A stretch of 64,000 nt of DNA from Eretmocerus hayati (taxonomy: Eukaryota; Arthropoda; Insecta; Hymenoptera; Aphelinidae), in contig CM056741.1 in NCBI GenBank assembly GCA_029851415.1, positions 64,842,282 through 64,906,281 of the forward strand, given 5' to 3'. The position numbers were made by a program, and so were the translations under genes. A model generated the notes under the pieces. It was given only the letters and a program-made list of their open reading frames with translations. It was not told where the DNA came from and did no database searches. Positions 1-10,817 of the stretch are shown piece by piece (position 1 is the stretch's first letter; every line of letters starts with the position of its first letter).

Positions 1-570
1 TGCCTTAAAATTGGTTGCTTCCTACATACATGGAGGTTGGATAGTAAATGACTTTTTTCTACAGAGGATTGAGATTCATGCAGCCGTATAGATCGCGATT
101 TTGTGCATCGTTTCCCGTGAAGAAAAGTATCGGTTGCCGCAGGATTTCACAAGAAAAAGCATTTTGAAAATCGGATTTTTAACGCTATTCTTACGGCCAT
201 ATCATTTTTTTCGACCGGAAGTGATGGGATATTTTTTCGTAATTATAATTCACTTCATCAAGAAACGAGTCGGAGGAAGTTGGAATTTTGTACTTTCTGA
301 TGAATCCATGAAAATTGTGGGTTGCCGCTCTTTTACGAGAGGAATTGGAGATTGCATTCGATGACGTACAGGTTACGGTATTGCGGGGAAAACTCGCGAT
401 CGAACGATGCTGAATTCGAATACATTCTACACACACAAGTCAGTTTTATTGATCGCACTAAGGATTTTGACAAAATAGAAATAATGATTTCACGGAGGAG
501 GGAGGCTCGATCTCGAGGCGGGGTAGGTGATTTATTTCGGAATCATTCACCGGCTCAACTCTTTCTGAAA
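1..570. other. No gene seen
   Basis: Short overlapping open frames occur on both strands, but none has recognisable domain content or splice structure. I see no coding, RNA or repeat feature I can support here. Confidence 0.5.
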
Positions 571-782
571 TGAGGCTAGACTCTCTGCCGTATGGAAGAT
601 GGAGGCCTTGCAATTTACTTGTCATCTACGTCTAATACACTGAATTTGCTCAAGGATTTTCAATATTTTTTGTTGGAATGAATTCTCTGCCGTATGAGAG
701 ATGCAGACCTTGCAATTCATTTGCTATTTACGTCTAATAAATTGAATTTGCTCAAGGATTTTCAAAGTTTTTTGTTGAAATA
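571..782. repeat. Two-copy tandem duplication, about 110 bp per unit
   Basis: Two direct copies lie back to back (about 571-680 and 681-782). Both begin with CTCTGCCGTATG and both carry CTTGCAATT, TTACGTCTAATA-like and TTTGCTCAAGGATTTTCAA blocks in the same order, ending near TTTTTTGTTG. The copies differ by scattered substitutions, so the duplication is not recent. No coding role is seen. Confidence 0.8.
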
Positions 783-1633
783 AGTAACACGTTGACTATA
801 ATCATAGTATTTATTCGGGGTTCCATTTCGCACTTGAAATCACTTTTTTCTGATTGTTATCACGAAAGCTCACAAGTATCACGGATGACGCGCAACGTAA
901 ACAATAGCAGACATGCTATAGTACTTATAACTTTCAGCTAGATGTAAACATTCGAACGGGGAATCCCCTCGCTCGCACAGGAAATGAGGTTTCGGTAATC
1001 AAGCGAGTCACACAAAAGTGAGACTTATTATTTTGGACATTTTTTGACGAAAAAAATATCATCTAGCTTCGTCTAAATTCATTATTTGAATTTACACGTG
1101 GAATGTGGGATGTTTGGGAGCGTAAAAATGAGAGTTTTGTATTGGTTGCTATCTTGACTCACGAGTCACTATCCAACCTCCTTTTAATCAATGTAAGTTA
1201 GAACTCGTCAAGCACATTGAGGCTACCATGAAAAGACTCAAAAAGATATCCAAACGACTGATGGAACAGCTTTTTCAACCTGGAATGTGATTTAAGATGA
1301 CAGTGACATATCTAAGTCATGAATCCAGAATTTGACTTGTTATGAGAATCTATACTGACATATCTTTGCCCTTTTTCTATACAAATGTGCCTGAGAGACA
1401 TTTTAACAATACTCCAGAAATTATCCAAGTGTTTTGTCGAGCATGATCCATGGGTAACCGCTTGAGTGATAATACTTATTCGGTGTTGACTTTGAATGAA
1501 AGTTTCAGAAACTTCTATTTAGAACAAATATTCAGAATAGCTCTGAGAAATAAACTTGAAATTCAAATTCAGTCTGATCCCATCCATAGCAATTTTAGTC
1601 GGAATAAATTATGACTAAAAAAGAAGAAATAAA
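783..1633. other. Intergenic stretch, nothing recognised
   Basis: AT-rich sequence with no open frame of note. The only small feature is a short complement of the window's first bases: GGAGGTTGGATAGT at 31-44 is matched by ACTATCCAACCTCC near 1169-1182. That is too short to call an element. Confidence 0.5.
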
Positions 1634-2144
1634 AATTGAAAAAAAAAATTTTTTTTAAACACGCTTTTATTACACAAGTCCGATCAGAAAAAAAACGACT
1701 CAAAAGGAAAAAATAAATTTCCCTACCTTTCATGCCCATCTTTTGTTTGGGAAAATCTCATTGTATTCCACTACATACCCTGGGAGTTTTCATTTCAATG
1801 TGAAATTTATCCCATAAAAGCGTGAGGTGCTTTATCTAAAAATTGAGATTCATTAATGAGCCTCAGGAAATCTCCAATATCTATTTCTGATGGAATATAT
1901 ATTATCGTTTGCACCTACAGAATTAAAAATTGAATAGTTTCTACAGAAGCACCTCAAGCTTTTTTGGGATAAGTTTCACAGTGAAATGAAAACTCCCAGT
2001 GTATGTAGTGGAATACAATGAGATTTTCCCAAACAAAAGATGGGCATGAAAGGTAGGGAAATTTATTTTTTCCTTTTGAGTCGTTTTTTTTCTGATCGGA
2101 CTTGTGTAATAAAAGCGTGTTTAAAAAAATTTTTTTTTTTTCGA
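1634..2144. repeat. Foldback (inverted-repeat) element A
   Basis: The left arm (about 1634-1831) and right arm (about 1949-2144) are reverse complements over almost 200 bp, around a loop of about 117 bp. The arms start with A/T runs followed by TTTAAACACGCTTTTATTAC and end at GAGGTGCTT. Mismatches are few. This is the shape of a non-autonomous foldback transposon or MITE. No target duplication is visible because it directly abuts the next foldback. A short open frame inside is only a reading of an arm. Confidence 0.8.
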
Positions 2145-2813
2145 TTTTTTTTATAAACAAGGATGGTATTTTGGGGAAAATCAGGGTAATACCCAGAAGT
2201 TTAATCTTCAGTATCCCGTTTGAATCATCATCATATTTTGTAGAGGCGATTTTTGAGAGCTAGTTGTTTATAATTTATGCACACGCCTCTCTTTATGTAT
2301 TAAATACTCAAAACACATTTATTGGATAAGGAGGAATCCGAAAATGGAACGAGTCAGCCGCGTTTTCTTCTCAAGCTACCCAAGATTGATAAAAGAATGA
2401 AGCAAATTGGTCACGTGAAACTAGAAATATTGCGAAAAAGCACTCGGCGCTCGGTTTAGAAGTTCACCTTTACTTACGCGCCACAAACTAAAAGCAGAGC
2501 TCATCTTCGGTGCGGTTCAAAATCGAGCACCGAGTATTTTTTCCCAATACTTCTGGTTTCACGTGATCAATTTGCTTTATTCTTTTTTCAATCTGGGGTA
2601 GCTTGAGAAGAAAACGCGATTGGCTGGTTTCATTTTCGGATTCCTCCTCATATAATAGATGTATTTTGAGATATTAATACATAATGAGAGGCGTGTGCAA
2701 TTAGCTCTCAAAAATCGCTTATACAAGATGATGATGATTCAAACAGGATATTGAAGAGAAGACTATACGTATCACCGTGATTTCCCCCAAATACCATCTT
2801 TGTTTATAAAAAA
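2145..2813. repeat. Foldback (inverted-repeat) element B
   Basis: The arms at about 2145-2466 and 2511-2813 are reverse complements, starting TTTTTTATAAACAA then GATGGTATTT and closing on a loop of about 44 bp. Arm divergence is moderate, including a small deletion in the right arm. The shape suggests a non-autonomous foldback transposon. It lies immediately right of foldback A; the two may be independent insertions or parts of one composite. Confidence 0.8.
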
Positions 2814-3105
2814 TGGTCCGCCACTTCTTCTGAAAAATAATTTCTTATGAACAAACAGGGGTTGTCCAAAAACGGTACAACGAATCGTCACCAATTTTGG
2901 TATGCTTATTGACCTCGATGAGGACTAACAATTGTCTGGGTTTTTAGCCTCAGGAGTCAACCATTTGTTTATAACAGGTCACTTTTTGTTCAAACCTATG
3001 TAACTGCAACAAAAAATGTGCTAGAACATTGAATTTTTTTTTCTCAATTTGTAGGTTTTTTCACTAGCTACAAGATGAAATCAGAGCGAATCCGATGAAA
3101 GTTGT

Positions 3106-4059
3106 CACTGAGAAAAAAGTAAGGCAAGCCGTGCCCGAGTACTCAGGTAATTCCTACCTTGCTCGTCGAGCAACTTGGTTGCCGGAAAAAATCATGTTGT
3201 CACTGTGACTTGACTTAATGGAATGATCTGAAAGGGACTAAGCGGTTAAGCATGGTGAATTGCCCCTCGTCCGGTATAGCCCCCGGAGTAGATTTTCCCG
3301 GTTTCTAACACCAAAGTGAGTGGGAAAAAAGGTTTATTAGGTCCCGAGGTCACCTTCACTTTTTGTACCACCCTAAAACGACCCTGAAAAAGGCTAAAAA
3401 TCGATATTTCTTAGATTACACCGTGTTCTGACGCATCTCAATGAATCGCTTCGAAAATTTTTTGACATATTCTTGAAATCTGAACAATTTGAGGAGATAT
3501 ATTTGCGTTCCGCTTACTTTTCATTTAGGCCCTAAAAAAAATTCTTAAAAATTAAAAATCAATTTTTCTCATAGAGATTGACCGGGGAAACGAGAAATTC
3601 CTATTCCAACGTGTTTATCAGGAAAAAATACGTCGGATATGAGTGTTTTTGGTCATTTTCAAGTGGTGGAAAGTGGTCAAAATCGACCAAAATCATTTTC
3701 AAAGCAAATTCTGATTCAGTATTTAGCATCTCCTGCGCATGCGCGTTTATCTGCGTCCCTAAAAGTATTCTTAATCGATAGCCAGTGTAATTTCCTTTAA
3801 GATGACCACTTGCAGAAGTCGATTTGATGCATTAGAACCCGAGATATAGCTATTTGTAGAGAGGAAAAAATTCAAAGTACCAAATCCGTGAACCGCCGGA
3901 GCCCAGTAATGAAGAGATGCTCAGGTTTTCGCTTCTGCTGCATGGAATAGACTTCTGCAGGGGGTCATTTTGAAGGTAATCGCGCGGGCTATCGTTTTAA
4001 AATGAGTTCAGAACCCGAAAATCACGCGCATGCGCAGAAAATCGCGTTATATTGTCTAT
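3106..4059 (+). repeat. Left long terminal inverted repeat of the ISL2EU element
   Basis: The sequence matches the reverse complement of 9042-10636 once a 640-bp insertion is removed from that side. It includes the GATCTGAAAGGGACTAAGCG block, intact here but split in the right copy. Homology stops shortly after ATTGTCTAT at about 4059, just outside the transposase 3' end. The open frame at 3578-3781 and its near-copy at 9320-9523 are both readings of this repeat, not a gene. Confidence 0.85.
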
Positions 4060-4312
4060 ATTGCAGGATTACTCTGCGTTTACCATTTTTCCATCGTCAC
4101 CGTTCCAATAATCGTCAAGGTTACAGCAAAGAAAGACTGAGAACTCATATGGTTATGTTCCAAGTATATTTTGATTGGAGACGCATCACATGAGTATTGC
4201 CTGGAAAGTATTAGAGCGAGTAATAGACGAAAACCACATCAAAAGTAGAAAATGTCCTAGATTCTCGAATGCTGATGGTTCCTGTTTCTAGAGAATGTTG
4301 GAGTTCGCTAGC

Positions 4313-6505
4313 TCAGTCTTCGTACTCACTGTCATCTGCTATCACTGGTTCCACACCTTCATGTTCAAATATTCGGCTGAGAATTTCAGCTGGTCTAATG
4401 ATCTGCGATAAATACCTGGCGTGTGACAAGTAATAAATTATAGATGCTACGTGCGAGCAGCATCCGATGGTGCGGAGTCCATTCGCACACTCGCAGCAAT
4501 ATCCAACTATACCACGAATACCAACACAACGGCTATCATATTTCACAAAACATTTATACATTTTTCTATTTATATGCCGAGACCTCACTTCGAATTTGAT
4601 TGTGTCTGGCGACTCTTTCACATAACTGAGGGCTATGTTGCCGTCATCATCGTAAATCTCGGCCAAATAAGAGACCGCTTGGGATAGTTGATAAGACCCA
4701 GTAAACAAGATCTTCAAGTCATTCTCCGTCATCTCAGGGAAATCTTGTATGTCATTCGAGGTCACCTTCAATAGTAAAGAAGAGCGTCTGTTCCATCGCT
4801 TCTCTTCAACTTCTAGAGCGAGTTGATTACTATTGTGAACATCTTGGGTCATCCTCACGAAGATAGCATCTTCCATTCCTGAGTCACTATTTAACTTCCT
4901 CCCATATTCATTATGGAGATAGCAAGCTATGCGAGCATACAGCCCTATTTTTGGAAGCAGCTTGTTGTCCACTTGGTTGTGCAATAGTTTACATTTTCTA
5001 CCTATAATGCCATGAACGGCTTCTACCACCCAACGGCATTTGGTGACTTTTCTAGATTCATTGGCTTCGACTGTTGACAACTGTTTCTGATTGCCTTTCA
5101 AGGCGGGCATCATCACAACAAACCCGAGTCCTTCTAAATAACTCTTCACATCCCGAAATCCCCGGTCCAGAATGAAGATATCTCCGGGCTTCAACAATCG
5201 CCGTATCCCATTTGGATCTTCCATAATCAGTTTCATTATAGTGGCATCATTCTGTGTCCCATAGAATGGTCCAGGCAAGTCTACAACAAATCCGTCGGTT
5301 GTACAAATGGTCATAGGTTTACAAAGAGGTTTCTTCTTTTGGCCAGAGTAAGATTTCCTCTGATAAGCGTTATTGGCGCTCTTTTCATGGCTAACATATG
5401 TCCCATCACAAATCAGTGCCAATCGGTCCCCGATATTGAATAATTTATTGGCTATGGGAGACGTGTGGTTTTTAATGAGTTAATCTCTTGTGTAGACAGT
5501 CGGTCCAAATCGTTTCGGTAGAATATCAACTTCGAATGAATTCAAAACTGATGTACAAAAATGAGATACTAGTCGAGGATTTCTTAGATCCAAAATTGAA
5601 GCAATCACCTCGTCAGAATTCCCGGTCCGTAGTTTGAATAAACAGGTGACTACAGCTTGAATTGCATTTCTATTCTCCGAAGCACGTAGTGATTTCATTC
5701 TGCTGACCAAATCTTTTAATTCATCTGAAGTAAGTCCGGTGAAAACTTTCAAACGCGCGTCTGATATACTCCAATCACCGATATGTTCAAACAGCCCTTC
5801 GTTGACTTTGTTACTCAATCGTGACATGAAACTGGAGAATTCTGAACTAGGAATAGAGCACTCATTCGAGTAGATGGTTAAATCATCCACTTCGCTACGA
5901 TAAAGCAATCTTTTTTGAATCAAATGTCTTAAGCAACAACGATTCCTCTTTGGAATGTAAATCTGTCTTAGTGAAAAAACTTGAAGACGCGCCTCCTCTG
6001 GAACGTCAACGATGTCATTTTTGGCTCGACAAATGAAACAATAACCGTGAGAGATTATAGTTCTTGCAAAAGGTACATTGACGTACTCAATTTCTTTTTT
6101 TTCGGGGACTTCATAGAGTTCACCAGAAGATTGTTGAGATGGTATTGGAGGTGACTCAGAGAAGTTTGATGACTGACTACCTTGAGAAGTTTGGGCATGT
6201 TGAACGTTCTGTGTAGGGACTGGCTCATCTACTCTTGCACGTTTGCTTGCTCGTTTGTAAAGTGATCCATAACATTTTTTACATATAAGAGATCCAACTC
6301 TAAGATCCTCTTCAAAAAACTCAGAGATGCGTTGAATTGATTGATCAGTGAGAACTATTTGTTCGCTTTTTGGCAACTTTCTGGATGACTGATAACAATG
6401 AACACATCTGGTGTCTTCATTCTTCCTACAAAATGTCACAGGCTCACCTTCATCATTACCCTTTGAAGTGCTACAATGGAAAGGTTCATATTGCAATTTG
6501 TACAC
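4313..6505 (-). pseudogene. ISL2EU/Harbinger-like DDE transposase with C-terminal SWIM zinc finger, one in-frame stop
   Basis: Would catalyse cut-and-paste of the surrounding element. The frame runs from 6505 down to a TAA at 5480-5482, then resumes in the same frame to a stop at 4313, about 730 codons in all. The N-terminal part has paired CxxC motifs (TRCVHC, LICKKC), suggesting a zinc-binding DNA-recognition region. The C-terminal part holds the DDE_Tnp_4-type triad: Asp in ICDGTY, Asp in FILDRGF, and Glu in WVVEAVHG. It ends with a SWIM-type CxC...CxH finger (CCECANG...CCSH). The first codon at 6505 is GTG directly after a TTTAG, so it is probably an exon edge rather than a start; an upstream ATG exon is likely but not resolved. 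The single stop sits just before conserved sequence and looks like a recent nonsense change. Stop-codon readthrough or a short intron there are less likely alternatives. Confidence 0.85.
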
Positions 6506-6666
6506 CTAAAGATGCAATGCGAGGAATAAATAGGATCATACCTGGCAATTGGATTTGACATATTTGAAACGGATAACAACTGTGTAGTCAAACATCCAGT
6601 CTTAGGAGTGTATCCCAAAATCAAAAAGATCTTCAGAAGCACAAATAGCTGCAGTAGCAACTTCAT

Positions 6667-9041
6667 CTCGTATCAATGACTAGCTTGTTCAGATGACTGA
6701 TCTGTGAATCAAGCATTCCTATGAGTTTAATATATTCCTAATTCGAGTTCAAACTATTTACATTGATCAATACCCAATCCTATTCACTAAAATTATCAAC
6801 AAATTCATTATTTAACTGGTTGAAATTCATTCAAGATGAAGCTATTCAAGAGTAATATACTTGTGCATTTCAAATGAGATTACATTGAACCTGGATCCAA
6901 CATTCCTCCATCAAGCTTTTAGGTTCCATTCATTCAACCACTTGGGTATAATTGGGAAAGACTTACCTATCATTGTGTTTTCATTAAAGTATCGAATAGC
7001 TGATATTCGCCTCTATCATAGTAGTGCAAAAGTCTAGTGTGACGATACTCTGAGATCTAAGTCAGTATGCAGGGGTGGATCCTATACTTTGGATATCTCA
7101 AGGAGTTGCATGAAGGCAGCATTGATTGAGTTCTATCTACAAGGGTGTTCTATCATCAGGAACCTCTAACAATTTCTTTCGAGTGCTATCCAGCTGTTAC
7201 ATCACCTGTGTACAAAATTGAGATTGATAATTTCACAATATGGTAAATTCAATGAGCTCACACACTCAGTCGCAGCTATGATTTGGGGAAGAAGTATTGG
7301 CAACACTTGACGAAAGCTATTCTTGTTACAAGACATTTGCCTGCGTTTTTGGAAGTGAATATTGATTTGAAAAGTCTAAGAAACTCTGCAAATGTTACTG
7401 TAGTGGCTTTCTGAACTCAATTGTATGTTTGTGAAATTAAACGACAAAGTCAACTCCATCCCCATCATAATTGTTATCTCCATGAGGACCCACTAACTTG
7501 TTTTGATCACAGGAAATCATTTCACAAAGCACACTGCAGCACAAGTGCAAGAACTTTTTGGTTATAACTTATCGTTGGATGAACCACTGCCACAGACGCA
7601 GAAGTAATGCGTTCCCTTCTCGAATGGAGAATGAAGGATATCGCATGCCTGAGTGCTATCTGTGCTTGAATTGAGAATTCATGATCAGAATCTATACTCA
7701 CACTATATACAAGTTGCTGGTTGTCAAGTAGCTATTGGACTTTTGAAGCGAGGTTCTTTGGACTTGATGATTTACACAAGTGAATGGTAGTGGGTTCCTC
7801 TTCCCAAACCCAATTGAATGAGAAACTGTACCAGATTTATTACAGCTTCATCTTAGAACTCCTACAAGAACATAATTGATTTTTGATTCTGAGTTGTGCA
7901 TTCAACAGAGACACTACCAGTAGATTACAGCTGGCAAGATTCTTTCTCGAAAAGCTTGTTGCTCAAGTATAAAAAGATGAGATTATTGTCGACTGCAACA
8001 TTCTTCTATTTGTTGCTGCAACTCTTGATTGAGGAATCATAACTGCATATTACTTATTCGGTCACTCGCCTTCAGTTACTCAAGTTTCACTTGTGTAATT
8101 TGGATTTTAAAATCAAGCCGGCTACTCGCTAACAACCCACAGTGTTACAGCCTTATCCACATGTTGGACGTTGCTGGTGGTTGGGATGAGCATTTGTGTA
8201 AATTCAAAACTGTAAATACAAAATCTGGCACAGCAGTCTGATTGCTCTAGCTCTTTCCGTGATTCTTCGAATTTGCTCAACAGAATGCAGAAAAAAGGTC
8301 GGGTTAGTTAGAGATGAACTTTTGATCCGATTTCATCCGTTACAAGAGTCAATTTGAAATGTTCCATTGGGAGTTTCGTCAGCACTCACTATAATCGAAC
8401 ACCTCGATGGACAAATGTCACGAGATCGAATAAATCTTTTGCAATTTCAGTGTGATGGGCTTGAAGGGTGCCAGATAAGACGAAAATCAAAGTCGTGTGA
8501 TGTATAGCATCAAGACGAGTTCTACAATGACAAGTTGTTGATTCAATTGTCTGAGCGCATGCGCAAAAGCGCATATCTCATTAGGTCCGCCGATCAGATG
8601 TATATATGTATATATAGAATAGCTGACAGACTACATCAATTCGAGGTGGCAAGCGTGCCCTAGCAGACAATGTATTTTAGATAGGAATAGGCATTGCGAC
8701 AGTTCAATATTTGACCACCTTACGCGTTCGTCCGTGGTAATTTGGCGCTGTAGTTAGGGTTGACACCTCGAATAGGGAGGGTATGTAGAAGGTGATACAA
8801 TTAAGCTCTACCTGCTTTACACTTACATATTATACGGAGTATGCAGGCCGGTATTCGGCAGTGACCTCGGGTCAGCTGATCTGCTGATGTGGTCACGATT
8901 TCAGAAAAATCTAGTCAATTCATCCAGTACCTCAGCGTGTGGATGAGGAGATCACAAAGATCGGGGAATCATGTAATCAAGAATAACAAGGATGTATATC
9001 TTGGTCATCTCACATCACCACAAGCGCAAAAATCTTGCCAC
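6667..9041. other. Interior of the ISL2EU element, mostly decayed
   Basis: Apart from the YqaJ-like remnant, I find no intact frame here. About 6700-7650 may contain more decayed 5' sequence of the nuclease gene and the shared upstream region of the two divergent genes. About 7900-9041 shows nothing I can name. Confidence 0.5.
7659..7878 (+). pseudogene. Remnant of YqaJ-like viral-recombinase-type nuclease (ISL2EU second protein)
   Basis: Translation of 7659-7787 gives LEL..., then YSHYIQVAGCQVA, then LMIYTSEW. This resembles the YYYQ-V/I-QGQ core and following beta strand of YqaJ-family exonucleases. A TAG follows at 7788-7790. After a one-base shift, 7817-7875 gives KLYQIYYSFILELL, matching the usual KL..FY...ILPEL helix downstream of that core. 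ISL2EU transposons are known to carry a YqaJ-type gene beside the transposase, so position supports the reading. It is plainly dead: stop, frameshift and missing 5' sections. The metal-binding EIK-type motif could not be located. Confidence 0.55.
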
Positions 9042-10636
9042 ATAGACAATATAACGCGATTTTCTGCGCATGCGCGTGATTTTCGGGTTCTGAACTCATT
9101 TTAAAACGATAGCCCGCGCGATTACCTTCAAAATGACCCCCTGCAGAAGTCTATTCCATGCAGCAGAAGCGAAAACCTGAGCATCTCTTCATTACTGGGC
9201 TCCGGCGGTTCACGGATTTGGTACTTTGAATTTTTTCCTCTCTACAAATAGCTATATCTCGGGTTCTAATGCATCAAATCGACTTCTGCAAGTGGTCATC
9301 TTAAAGGAAATTACACTGGCTATCGATTAAGAATACTTTTAGGGACGCAGATAAACGCGCATGCGCAGGAGATGCTAAATACTGAATCAGAATTTGCTTT
9401 AAAAATGATTTTGGTCGATTTTGACCACTTTCCACCACTTGAAAATGACCAAAAACACTCATATCCGACGTATTTTTTCCTGATAAACACGTTGGAATAG
9501 GAATTTTCCGTTTCCCCGGTCAATCTCTATGAGAAAAATTGACTTTTAATTTTTAAGAATTTTTTTTAGGGCCTAAATGAAAAGTAAGCGGAACGCAAAT
9601 ATATCCCCTCAAATTGTTCAAATTTCAAGAATATGTCAAAAAATTTTCAAAGCGATTCATTGAGATGCGTCAGAACACGGTGTAATCTAAGAAATATCGA
9701 TTTTTAGCCTTTTTCAGGGTCGTTTTAGGGTGGTACAAAAAGTGAAGGCGACCTCGGGACCTAATAAACCTTTTTTCCCACTCACTTTGGTGTTAGAAAC
9801 CGGGAAAATTTACTCCGGGGGCTATCCCGGACGAGGGGCAATTCACCATGCTTAACCGCTTAGTCCCTTTTGCACACACATAGTTGAAGAACATTACTTT
9901 TATGTGATTGAAGATTTGCGATGAAAAACATTTCCAGAAGGATAAGAATAATCATACAATGTTTTGACGTTTTCACAGGTCTCAATGCCGAGATGCCAAC
10001 CGCAAGCATGATTTTCGACATGCGAGGAAGTTTTTTAGTTTTCAACTACACCAAAACTCAAAGCGAGAAAGTTGTTCGAAAGGGTCTGAATTATATCAGT
10101 ATTCAAGATTCAGATCGAATGATGCAATAGGAAAAAATTTAAAGTACTTTTCGTATGTGAATCTACTCGCGGCTAACGAGCAGACGACGCTCCGGCTCGC
10201 GCCCTGCCAAACAATAATCTCAATGAATCTCTTCTAACTTTTTTCCTATTGCATCATTAGATCTGCATCTTGGAAATTAATATAGCTCAGACTCTCCCGA
10301 ACAACTTTCTCGCTCTGAGTTTTGTTGTAGTTGAAAACTGAAAAAATTTCTCGCATGTCGAAAATCATGCTTGCGGTGGGCATCTCGGCATCGAGACCCG
10401 TGAAACCGTCGGAAAGTTGTGTGATTTTTCTCATTTTTTTGGAAATGTTTTTCATCATAAATCTTCTACTACATGGAAGCAATGTTCTTCAACTATGTGT
10501 GTGCAAAATTTCAGATCATTTCATTGAATCATGTCACAGTGACAACATGATTTGTTCCGGTAACCAAGTTGCTCTACGAGCAAGGTAGGAATTACCTGAG
10601 TACTCGGGCACGGCTTGCCTTTCTTTTTTCTCAGTG
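9042..10636 (-). repeat. Right long terminal inverted repeat of the ISL2EU element, split by an insertion
   Basis: Reverse complement of 3106-4059, ending in CTCAGTG at 10636. The repeat is interrupted after GTCCC at about 9867 and resumes at TTTCAGATCATT (10509). The intervening 640 bp is a separate foldback element absent from the left repeat. Confidence 0.85.
9871..10508. mobile_element. Foldback MITE inserted in the right TIR
   Basis: Arms at about 9871-10137 and 10237-10508 are inverted copies, starting TGCACACACATAGTTGAAGA and ending with its complement. The centre is GC-rich. It is bounded by TTT on both sides, consistent with a 3-bp target duplication, although A/T runs at the ends make the exact base ambiguous. 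Because the matching site in the left TIR is empty, the insertion boundaries can be read by comparison. No protein is encoded; two similar 60-85 codon frames are the two arms read on opposite strands. Confidence 0.85.
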
Positions 10637-10705
10637 TAGCCACAGAGCTATGGGTGTTGATGTAAAAAGTGTCATTTTTTACAGCGATTCATGATTTAGT
10701 ACATT

Positions 10706-10817
10706 ACGCGTCGAGTGCTAGAAACATTTTTTCCTTCGGGAAACCGAGCTGGACGTGGGCGATGGCACCGTCCAGCTTGGTTTTCCCGAAGGAAAAATGT
10801 TTCTGCACGAGACGCGT
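10706..10817. repeat. Long hairpin (50-bp arms, about 12-bp loop)
   Basis: ACGCGTCGAGTGCTAGAAAC at the left pairs with the complement near 10798-10817, and pairing continues through TTCCTTCGGG to GCTGGACG, with a few mismatches and one-base gaps. It may be a short MITE or the core of a larger decayed foldback; GTATGGACGTATAAA-like sequence follows. No gene is evident. Confidence 0.8.

Larger units (their letters stand above)
3106..10636. mobile_element. ISL2EU-type DNA transposon with long terminal inverted repeats
   Basis: The two ends are mirror images. The left end starts CACTGAGAAAAAAG at 3106; the right end finishes with its complement at 10636, and homology continues for about 950 bp on each side. 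Between the repeats lie a DDE/SWIM transposase on the minus strand (4313-6505) and, divergently, remains of a YqaJ-like nuclease on the plus strand (about 7659-7878). Known ISL2EU elements pair exactly these two proteins, which is the main ground for the name. No target duplication is evident at the present ends, so the exact termini, or the intactness of the flanks, is uncertain. The copy looks dead: the transposase has a stop, the nuclease is fragmented, and another element sits in the right repeat. Confidence 0.8.

Noticed and set aside
31..1182. 14-bp inverted match GGAGGTTGGATAGT / ACTATCCAACCTCC as ends of a 1.15-kb element
   Set aside because: Only 14 bases match, no target duplication, and nothing mobile lies between.
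3578..3781. 67-codon frame repeated at 9320-9523
   Set aside because: Both copies are readings of the ISL2EU terminal inverted repeat, so identity follows from the TIR, not from coding selection.
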